NCBI GenBank assembly: GCA_964626415.1
Contig: CAZVFH010000009.1
Location: forward strand, 1 to 21,675
Source of the DNA: CAZVFH01 sp964626415
GTDB lineage: Bacteria; Patescibacteriota; UBA1384; XYA2-FULL-43-10; CAINNR01
Direction of reading: 5' to 3'
Length of the DNA: 21,675 nucleotides
Notes under the pieces: generated by a model
Seen by the model: the letters and a program-made list of their open reading frames with translations, nothing else
Database searches by the model: none
What the model was told of the DNA's origin: nothing
Made by a program: the position numbers and the translations under genes
In this document: piece after piece, positions 16,376 to 21,675 of the stretch
Layout: every line of letters begins with the position of its first letter
Numbering within the stretch: the first letter of the stretch is position 1

Positions 16376-17025
16376 CTTGGCATTTTGAAGCATTGCCGAA
16401 AAAAACTGCTGTCGCTTTTGATTATCTTGCTCAAAAGAAATGGATTGATAATACTGGTTGGTATCTGGCCGGCGGCACTGCTTTGGCTTTGCAGGTTGGC
16501 TATCGCCAGTCAGTTGATTTGGATTTCTTTTCAGAAACCAGAAAAATCAATAACTCCGAAATTATTAGCAATTTAAAAGTCGATGGTATGTGGTTTACCG
16601 ATGTCGACTCGGCTGGCACGATATATGGCGAACTATCAAAAGCCAAAGTCAGCTTTATCTCGTATCCATTTTTTAAACCAGTATTGCCTTTTTTGCGTCA
16701 TGGAACAATCAGTATTCTCCACAAAGAAGATATTGCTGTGATGAAAGTGGTTGCTATTAGCCAACGCGGGCGAAAGCGTGATTTTTTTGATCTGTATTAC
16801 TGCAGCAAAAATATACTTCCTCTGGAAGAAATTTTTGTTCGTCTTAAAAAACAATATCCAAATGTGGCACATGACTATTACCACATCATTAAAAGTTTAA
16901 TTTATTTTGCCGATGCCGAAGACGATCCCGAACCGGATTTGCTGATTGATTTGGATTGGGTAACTGTTAAGCGATATTTTGAAAAAGAAATTCCGGTGTT
17001 GACTAAAAAATTATTAAATATTTAG
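16351..17025 (+). CDS. AbiEii/AbiGii-family nucleotidyltransferase (second module)
   Basis: The 224-residue protein has GWYLAGGTALALQVGYRQSV with the GG pair at 41-42, then metal-binding Asp56 and Asp58 in VDLDFF. The second block, VMKVVAISQRGRKRDFFDLY, has Lys132, Asp144 and Asp147. All expected catalytic positions are present, so the enzyme is probably active. It matches the canonical AbiEii motifs better than the copy at 1064-1678. The 25-bp overlap with its partner implies coupled translation. It is likely the toxin or effector of a type IV-like toxin-antitoxin pair; its RNA or protein target is unknown. Confidence 0.9.
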   Translation: MDSSSKKITWHFEALPKKTAVAFDYLAQKKWIDNTGWYLAGGTALALQVGYRQSVDLDFFSETRKINNSEIISNLKVDGMWFTDVDSAGTIYGELSKAKVSFISYPFFKPVLPFLRHGTISILHKEDIAVMKVVAISQRGRKRDFFDLYYCSKNILPLEEIFVRLKKQYPNVAHDYYHIIKSLIYFADAEDDPEPDLLIDLDWVTVKRYFEKEIPVLTKKLLNI

Positions 17026-17063
17026 CATTTCGCTATTCATTGATTTTTAGCAAAAAAGCGAAG

Positions 17064-17092
17064 AATAAAAAAGGCGCCAATTCATTTGGCGC
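17064..17092 (-). terminator. Intrinsic terminator of the 58-aa minus-strand gene
   Basis: On the minus strand GCGCCAA pairs with TTGGCGC around a 5-nt loop, followed by CTTTTTT. It lies just past the stop codon at 17098. Confidence 0.85.
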
Positions 17093-17097
17093 GGGGG

Positions 17098-17274
17098 TTA
17101 AGCGAATAGAGATTCAGCTGAAAGTTGATGTTCGTGAGTTATTGGATAAGGATCAGTAACTTCGTCGCAAATGTCATCATCACAAGGGCTGGGTCTTAAA
17201 CCTTGAAACATTGATAGTTGGGGAATTTTTGGCGCGTCTTCCGGCGGTTCGCCAAGATAGACACCAGTATTCAT
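17098..17274 (-). CDS. Small acidic protein of unknown function (58 aa)
   Basis: The ORF runs from ATG (17274) to TAA (17098). It has an excellent SD, AAGGAGG, 6 nt upstream and an intrinsic terminator downstream, which together argue that it is a real gene. The protein starts MNTGVYLGEPPEDAPKIP. It is rich in Asp, Glu and Pro and has two cysteines in a CDDDIC motif that might bind metal or form a disulfide. There is no signal peptide or membrane helix. It is transcribed away from the 16S gene. I recognise no family. Confidence 0.7.
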   Translation of the reverse strand: MNTGVYLGEPPEDAPKIPQLSMFQGLRPSPCDDDICDEVTDPYPITHEHQLSAESLFA

Positions 17275-17326
17275 GATGCTCCTCCTTGTGATCTTCTAAT
17301 TTTATTTTATCAACTATGTTTATTGC

Positions 17327-17338
17327 TTGCCTAGGCAA
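17327..17338. promoter_or_regulatory. Perfect 12-bp palindrome between the 58-aa gene and the 16S promoter
   Basis: TTGCCTAGGCAA is perfectly self-complementary. It lies upstream of the minus-strand small gene and about 60 bp upstream of the rRNA -35 box. It may be an operator for the small gene (inference). Confidence 0.4.
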
Positions 17339-17399
17339 TTTTTTTTGAATTTTTTAGATAAACCGATTTATCACTTCTAGACATAAAAAACACAGATAC

Positions 17400-17427
17400 T
17401 TGACATTTTTTTTAAACCCGCTATTAT
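17400..17427 (+). promoter_or_regulatory. 16S rRNA promoter
   Basis: A consensus TTGACA (17400-17405) and TATTAT (17422-17427) are 16 nt apart. The leader runs about 200 nt to the mature 16S 5' end and contains boxA. An AT-rich tract lies upstream. Confidence 0.75.
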
Positions 17428-17509
17428 AGAAATATAAAGTTGAAATAACTTAATAGACACAAGCCAGTTGTTTCAGATATTGAGACAATCTTGTTTTGTC
17501 TTTAAGTTT

Positions 17510-17523
17510 TGTTCTTTAACAAT
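17510..17523 (+). promoter_or_regulatory. boxA antitermination element of the rRNA leader
   Basis: TGTTCTTTAACAAT matches the classical rrn boxA (TGCTCTTTAACAAT) at all but one position. It would recruit Nus factors to the leader RNA. Its 3' end overlaps the 16S processing stem by 4 nt. Confidence 0.8.
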
Positions 17524-17536
17524 TAAATAGTGGTAA
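17520..17536 (+). repeat. 5' arm of the 16S precursor processing stem
   Basis: CAATTAAATAGTGGTAA is perfectly complementary (17 bp) to 20767-20783 downstream of the 16S gene. Such stems are cut by RNase III during 16S maturation. Confidence 0.85.
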
Positions 17537-17712
17537 TTTTCGTCGTCAATTTCCCGACGATCTCGCTTTTGGCGGATGTCGGGATAAATTTTTTGAGAAT
17601 TTGCTACCGGTTCTAAATTGGTAGCAACACATATTTTATTTGAGAGTTTGATCCTGGCTCAGGATTAATGTTGGCAGTGCGCCTAAGGTATGCAAGTCGA
17701 GCGTCGTGCCTC

Positions 17713-17865
17713 ACTAATGTTCGGCAACGACAAGTTTATAAAGTCAAAAGTTCATAAAGTTTATAAAGTAATTGGGATTTAGCTATTAAAATAATTCATA
17801 AATTCCTCATACTTTTAACTTTAAGAACTTTACAAACTTTTAGCTTGCTCGTTACGAGCGTCAGC
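17713..17865 (+). repeat. Expanded helix 6 (V1) with palindromic AT-rich insert
   Basis: GTGCCTC (17706-17712) and GAGGCAC (17866-17872) close a helix whose loop is 153 nt, far longer than in E. coli. Inside it, 17732-17770 (AAGTTTATAAAGT-type words) is imperfectly complementary to 17810-17842. The insert looks like a mobile palindromic repeat that landed in helix 6. There are no group I core elements, so it probably stays in the mature rRNA. Confidence 0.7.
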
Positions 17866-18008
17866 GAGGCACGAGCGGCAGACGAGAGAGTAATAACAAG
17901 GAACTTACCCCTGAGTGAAGGATAGCCCCGCGAAAGCGGGGGTAATCCTGCATAATATCGAAAGATCAAAGCCCCGATTTATCGGGACGCTTGGGGAGAG
18001 GCCTTGTT

Positions 18009-18046
<38 letters not shown>

Positions 18047-18246
18047 GATGACGGGTAGCTGGCTCGAGAGAGTGACCAGCCTCGATGGGACTGAGACACG
18101 GCCCATACTCCTACGGGAGGCAGCAACCGGGGATTTTGCACAATGGAGGAAACTCTGATGCAGCGACACTGCGTGAAGGATGAAGGTTTTCGGATCGTAA
18201 ACTTCTTTTATCTGGGAGTAATCTTGAAAGTACCAGATGAATAAGG

Positions 18247-18286
<40 letters not shown>

Positions 18287-18533
18287 GTCCAAACATTATC
18301 CGGATTTATTGGGCGTAAAGAGTTCGTAGGTGGTTATGTAAGTTAGGTATTAAAGCCCTCGGCTCAACCGAGGAGATGTACTTAATACTGCACAACTTGT
18401 GGTTTGCAGGGGCAAATGGAATTCACGGTGTAGCAGTGGAATGCGTAGATATCGTGAAGAACACCAATGGCGAAGGCAGTTTGCTAGGCAACACCAGACA
18501 CTGAGGAACGAAAGCGTGGGTAGCGAACGGGAT

Positions 18534-19240
18534 TACAAAATTTGCAACGCAAATTTTGAATTTAAAATTCAAAAATCAAAATGCAAAATTATGGAACTAC
18601 CGCCAGAATTTTGCAGGTTGTAAATTTAGTATGTAGTCCCCCATAATAGTAATGTTATGGAAAAAATATACTGCTGTATCGGTGAACATCCAGCACCACT
18701 TTTCCTGAAATTATTTTCAGAAAAAGTGGTGCTGGACAATACCGAGGGAAGTCATCCGCCTTTGGCGGATTGACCCCGTAGAGACTAGACGCAGTACCCC
18801 CGCCTTTGGCGGGGTGATGGTATAGTCCGAACTCCGATGCAAATCGGAGAGTCGCCCAGAAATGTGGCGACCAATCTAGGAACAAGGAGTATACAATGGC
18901 AACAGCGACATTAGAAGTCAAATTCAGAACAGACAAAGGTGAATCAAGTTTGAATATAAGTGTTGTAGCCATCGAAAATGCAAGTGACAATATATTAGAT
19001 GTAGTATGTACCGAAGTAGCCAAGAAACATTGTAATGAGAGTAGTTGTCAGTTTCTTGAGTTGATCGATATAGAATCAGTCACTTACAAACAGGGCATTA
19101 GTGCATGAAGTGCTAATACCAGATTTTTCCTAGATTAGTAGCAATTTTGAATTATCTTTTGTCATTTAGTTATTAGAATTTTTTTAGAAATTAGTAATTA
19201 GACATTAGAAATTCAATTTTGTTATTTAGTAACAAAATTG
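18534..19240 (+). ncRNA. Group I intron in 16S rRNA after E. coli position 788
   Basis: The 5' exon ends GGGAU (18529-18533) and pairs with an internal guide GUCCC (18636-18640), giving the canonical U.G pair at the splice site. The intron ends in G (19240), and splicing restores GGAT/TAGATACCCC. P2 (CCATAA/TTATGG), a long P5 (CCAGCACCAC.../...GTGGTGCTGG), P6 (ATCCGCC/GGCGGAT) and P8 (CCCCGCC/GGCGGGG) are visible. So are P7 (GACTA, 18783-18787, with TAGTC, 18823-18827) and P9 capped by a GCAA tetraloop. About 100 nt of AT-rich repeat sits in the P1 loop. An ORF follows the P9 region. Confidence 0.88.
18896..19108 (+). CDS. Intron-encoded 70-aa protein of unknown function
   Basis: The ORF starts at ATG 18896 with SD AAGGAG nine nt upstream and lies downstream of the P9 region of the first intron. 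The protein (MATATLEVKFRTDKGESSLN...) has alternating beta-like strands and four cysteines, two of them in KHCNESSCQF. No LAGLIDADG, HNH or GIY-YIG homing-endonuclease motif is visible, and it is too short for the usual ones. It may be a maturase-like factor, an unrelated passenger, or a remnant. The SD and intact frame suggest it is translated. Confidence 0.6.
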   Translation: MATATLEVKFRTDKGESSLNISVVAIENASDNILDVVCTEVAKKHCNESSCQFLELIDIESVTYKQGISA

Positions 19241-19341
19241 TAGATACCCCGGTAGTCCACGCCGTAAACGATGCACACTAGACATTTGGAGTATCGACCC
19301 TTCGAGTGTCGAAGCTAACGCGTTAAGTGTGCCGCCTGGGT

Positions 19342-19381
<40 letters not shown>

Positions 19382-19923
19382 AGCCGCACAAGCGGTGGAA
19401 CATGAGGTTTAATTCGATGCTAAGCGAAGAACCTTACCAGGGCTTGACATCTCGCGAATCCCGATGAAAGTCGGGAGTGCCGCAAGGAACGCGAAGACAG
19501 GTGCTGCACGGCCGTCGTCAGCTCGTGCTTTGAAGTGTCCCGTTAAGTCGGTTAACGAGCGCAACCCCTGCTGTTTGTTGTATTTTTCAAACAGGACTGC
19601 CGGCGTTAAGTCGGAGGAAGGTGGGGATGACGTCAGGTCAGCGTGGCTCTTACGCCCTGGGCGACACTCGTGTTACAATGGGAAGTTACAAAGGGTTGCT
19701 AAGCCGTAAGGTGGAGCCAATCCCAGAAATCTTCCCCCAGTTCGGATTGAGGGCTGCAACTCGCCCTCATGAAGTTGGAATCGCTAGTAATCGTGGGTCA
19801 GCCATACCACGGTGAATACGTTCTCGGCTCTTGTACACACCGCCCGTCAAGTCAGGAAAGTCGGTAACATCTGAATCCCGCAACAGCGGGACACGGTGGG
19901 ATCGGTAATCAGGACTAAGTCGT

Positions 19924-20609
19924 AAAATTGTTGCGACCTGCAGAAGTAATTTTGCAGAAAAATTTGGCTATATCGGTGGAAACCCTTATGAGAATAAGGA
20001 CAATACCGAGGGAAGTCGGTTTAGACGCTGGATGATAGAATATGGAATATAGAATTTGAAATTTGATAGTTAGAAGTTGGAATGATACAATCAGTGTATG
20101 ATAAAATCTTTTCGCGATCTTGAGGTTTATAAAGAGTCATACGATTTAATGTTAATAGTACATCAGGAAGTGAAAAAATTTCCAGTTTACGAAAGAATGG
20201 ATTTATCATCTCAATCAAGGAGAGCTTCTAAATCATGTCCAACAAATATTGCGGAAGGTTGGGCAAAAAGAAGATTCGAAAAAGAATTTAAACGTCATTT
20301 AGAGATTGCGGTCGGATCCGCAAATGAGATGGAAGTTCATATCGAAACTGCCAGAGATCTGGGATATTGGCAGAGAGAGTTTTCTGATAATTTATTAAAA
20401 CGCTACCAAAACCTTGGTGGCAAAATAGTGAATCTCAGAAAAAACTGGAAAAGCTACTAACTTCAATTTTCTAGCATCAAAATCTATTTTTCTATTTTCT
20501 ATCATCCAGCGTCAAAGAACTTGACCCCGTAGAGACTACACGCCGACTCCCGATATTTTTCGGGATGAAGATATAGTCCATGCCCATTGGTAACAGTGGG
20601 ACTTACATG
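19924..20609 (+). ncRNA. Group I intron in 16S rRNA after E. coli position 1498
   Basis: The 5' exon ends GUCGU (19923) and pairs with the guide GCGAC a few bases into the intron, with U.G at the splice site. The intron ends in G (20609), and splicing restores AAGTCGT/AACAAGGTA. Visible core helices are P2 (CTGCA/TGCAG), P4 (TCGGT/ACCGA), P5 (CCTTAT/ATAAGG, loop GAGA), P7 (GACTA/TAGTC), P8 (CCCGA/TCGGG) and P9 (CCCA/TGGG). P6 is extended by a perfect 17-bp stem (20024-20040 with 20497-20513), and the loop of this stem holds a protein gene. The core shares 20 identical bases with the first intron. Confidence 0.9.
20098..20460 (+). CDS. Four-helix-bundle protein (23S rRNA intervening-sequence protein family) inside the 16S intron
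   Basis: The 120-residue protein has the family pattern: FRDLEVYKESYDLMLIVHQE, then KKFPVYERMDLSSQSRRA, the signature NIAEGWAKRRFEKEFKRHLE, and GSANEMEVHIETARDLGYW. Lengths of about 115-125 residues are usual. The family is best known from intervening sequences in bacterial 23S rRNA and from many loose chromosomal copies; its biochemical role is not established. Here it lies within the loop closed by a perfect 17-bp P6 stem of the second group I intron. No clear SD precedes the ATG. It is not a homing endonuclease, so how the intron would spread is unclear. Confidence 0.92.
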   Translation: MIKSFRDLEVYKESYDLMLIVHQEVKKFPVYERMDLSSQSRRASKSCPTNIAEGWAKRRFEKEFKRHLEIAVGSANEMEVHIETARDLGYWQREFSDNLLKRYQNLGGKIVNLRKNWKSY

Positions 20610-20766
20610 AACAAGGTATCCCTATCGGAAGGTGGGGATGGATCACCTCCTTTCTAAGGAGTTACGCCGATTAATACTCGGCGCATCGGTCGGTCGTTTA
20701 GTCCGCCTCAGGCGAATTAAATGATAAATCGTAAAAAGATTTTTAATCTTGCTACGTACGGCGAAT

Positions 20767-20783
20767 TTACCACTATTTAATTG
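20767..20783 (+). repeat. 3' arm of the 16S precursor processing stem
   Basis: TTACCACTATTTAATTG is the exact reverse complement of 17520-17536. It brackets the 16S gene alone, supporting a 16S-only precursor. Confidence 0.85.
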
Positions 20784-20837
20784 TTTGAGAAAGTTATAAG
20801 CTAGTAAGCTGTAAGTTTTAAGCTGAAAGCAAAAACT

Positions 20838-20863
20838 CCGCCCAAAAAATTGGCGGTTTTTTT
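20838..20863 (+). terminator. Intrinsic terminator after the 16S gene
   Basis: CCGCC (20838-20842) pairs with GGCGG (20852-20856), followed by seven Ts. An A-run upstream extends the stem and could make it work in both directions. It lies about 185 bp after the 16S 3' end and before any 23S sequence. The intervening 20654-20837 holds only trailer RNA. Confidence 0.85.
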
Positions 20864-20883
20864 GTTTATCCGCCTTTGGCGAA

Positions 20884-20912
20884 TTGACAAAAAATACACT
20901 AAGAAGTAGTAT
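20884..20912 (+). promoter_or_regulatory. Promoter of the small membrane protein gene
   Basis: TTGACA (20884-20889) and TAGTAT (20907-20912) are 17 nt apart. The predicted start is near 20919, so the mRNA leader is very short or absent. Confidence 0.6.
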
Positions 20913-20933
20913 ATTCTCAAAGTGGTGATTGAG

Positions 20934-21206
20934 ATGACCAAAAGAACGATTGGCTCGGAACGGGTTCTATTTATTTTCTGCGAATTTATCTTGATTGTGA
21001 TTTTGAAAATTACTTGGGATTATTTTCATCCGCATGCAGTGAGTTATCTTGGGAATGTCGCCAATCCCAACTTGCCAAATGTTGTGGCAGGTATCAAATT
21101 GGTGACGACGATTATTTTCTGGACTGTCTTCATTTGGATTTGGTTGAAAATATCTGCAAATTTGTTCCTAGATGCAATGTTAGAACGAGGATGGTTTAGT
21201 CGCTAA
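20934..21206 (+). CDS. Small two-helix membrane protein of unknown function
   Basis: The protein has 90 residues from ATG 20934, or 94 from GTG 20922, which would be nearly leaderless given the promoter. Two hydrophobic helices are clear: VLFIFCEFILIVILKITW and TTIIFWTVFIWIWLKIS. They are separated by a ~30-residue loop (YFHPHAVSYLGNVANPNLPN). The N-terminus is basic (MTKRTIGSER). I recognise no family. It stands alone between the 16S unit and a tRNA cluster. The 166 bp that follow it hold no gene I can support. Confidence 0.65.
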   Translation: MTKRTIGSERVLFIFCEFILIVILKITWDYFHPHAVSYLGNVANPNLPNVVAGIKLVTTIIFWTVFIWIWLKISANLFLDAMLERGWFSR

Positions 21207-21372
21207 TAATTTTTTCCAATATTTCCAAAGCGGAGATATTTTTTAAAATAAAAAACCCGAAAAAGTATTGGATAAAATTTGTTTACAGACCGTAATTTCT
21301 TGTAAGATATTCAACGATCGACGCAAATCGTATAAAAAGTTGAGATTAAAAATTAAAAATAGTCGGAATTTC

Positions 21373-21448
21373 TGGTGGACCATGCCGGATTCGGACCGGC
21401 GGCCTCATCAATGCGAATGATGCGCTCTACCAACTGAGCTAATGGCCC
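21373..21448 (-). tRNA. tRNA-Ala (anticodon CGC)
   Basis: The minus strand reads GGGCCATTAGCTCAGTTGG... and ends in an encoded CCA (76 nt). The acceptor stem GGGCCAT/ATGGTCC contains the G3.U70 pair, the identity mark of alanine tRNAs. The anticodon arm CATCA-TTCGCAT-TGATG gives CGC, reading GCG. The T-arm CCGGTCCGAATCCGG is intact. Confidence 0.95.
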
Positions 21449-21476
21449 AACTAAATTTGATTTTAGCACACTCCGC

Positions 21477-21505
21477 TTGAAAAATCGAGTGAGTTTTGTT
21501 ATGAT
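21477..21505 (+). promoter_or_regulatory. Promoter of the tRNA-Ile region
   Basis: TTGAAA (21477-21482) and TATGAT (21500-21505) are 17 nt apart, about 20 bp before the first tRNA-like fragment. Confidence 0.65.
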
Positions 21506-21524
21506 TTTGGTGTAATAATACTTT

Positions 21525-21620
21525 GGGCGTATAGCTCAGTTGGTTAGACCTGCCCGCCGAACATCGTGAACTGGGCATGTAGCTCAGTTGGTTAGACCTG
21601 CCCGCCGAACATCGTGAACT
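21525..21620 (+). repeat. Two tandem 48-bp units carrying a truncated tRNA 5' half
   Basis: Units 21525-21572 and 21573-21620 each start with 24 nt of a tRNA 5' end (GGGC.T.TAGCTCAGTTGGTTAGA). Each then runs into CCTGCCCGCCGAACATCGTGAACT instead of finishing the D-arm. The second unit matches the start of the intact tRNA-Ile exactly; the first differs at a few bases. Neither can fold as a full tRNA. Confidence 0.9.
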
Positions 21621-21675
21621 GGGCATGTAGCTCAGTTGGTTAGAGCACGTCACTGATAATGACGGGGTCGGAGGT
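21621..21675 (+). tRNA. tRNA-Ile (anticodon GAT), cut by the window end
   Basis: GGGCATGTAGCTCAGTTGGTTAGAGC is followed by the anticodon arm CGTCA-CTGATAA-TGACG, giving anticodon GAT (isoleucine). The sequence stops within the T-arm at the window edge. Confidence 0.93.

Noticed and set aside
18399..18623. Open frames within 16S (18399-18623, 19464-19709, 19621-19815, minus 17966-18292)
   Set aside because: They overlap conserved 16S sequence and have no SD or protein-like features.
21207..21372. Possible promoter around TTTACA/TAAGAT near 21280-21305
   Set aside because: Spacing and box matches are poor, and there is no plus-strand gene directly downstream.
21408..21653. An 81-codon minus-strand frame with repeated SNQLSYMPSSRCSAGR
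   Set aside because: The repeats are the reverse translation of the tandem tRNA fragments, and the frame crosses tRNA-Ala. It is not a protein gene.

Overview
The window looks like a scaffold from a Patescibacteria (CPR) bacterium. The evidence is a 16S rRNA gene carrying two group I introns, AT-rich DNA with dispersed palindromic repeats, leaderless or SD-poor starts, and very large secreted proteins. The phylum call is an inference from these traits; the sequence was not placed on a tree.

Layout. (1) 1-752: clpP behind a strong promoter whose predicted transcript starts with a ~114-nt imperfect hairpin. (2) 782-1678: a two-gene module, a small DUF6922-like protein plus an AbiEii-type nucleotidyltransferase, with a leaderless promoter and an operator-like palindrome. 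(3) 1853-14778: a cell-surface locus. It holds two paralogous secreted proteins (the first broken by a 100-N scaffold gap), a DUF916/WxLIP-like membrane protein, an output-less dCache-like sensor, an Ig-like (Big_1) membrane protein, a small secreted protein on the opposite strand, a 2232-residue surface protein with beta-helix repeats, and a type IV pilin-like protein. (4) 14795-15961: a REP-like element and an M29 aminopeptidase. (5) 16151-17025: a second DUF6922-like/AbiEii module, paralogous to the first. (6) 17098-17274: a 58-aa gene on the minus strand, found by reading the sequence. (7) 17400-20863: a stand-alone 16S transcription unit with promoter, boxA, processing stem, ~3.0-kb 16S gene and terminator; no 23S follows. 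(8) 20884-21675: a small membrane protein, tRNA-Ala(CGC) on the minus strand, two tandem 5' tRNA fragments and the start of tRNA-Ile(GAT).

The surface genes probably work together. Both secreted paralogs and the giant protein end in a related C-terminal domain finishing YIATxN[F/Y], and they flank a DUF916/WxLIP-like protein, which recalls the WxL/WxLIP surface complexes of Firmicutes. The 16S gene is the most striking object. One intron interrupts it after E. coli position 788 and carries a 70-aa unknown ORF. A related intron interrupts it after 1498 and carries a four-helix-bundle (23S-IVP) gene in a P6 extension. Helix 6 is expanded by a palindromic AT-rich repeat. The two introns split the 806R and 1492R primer sites, so the organism should escape standard 16S PCR surveys.
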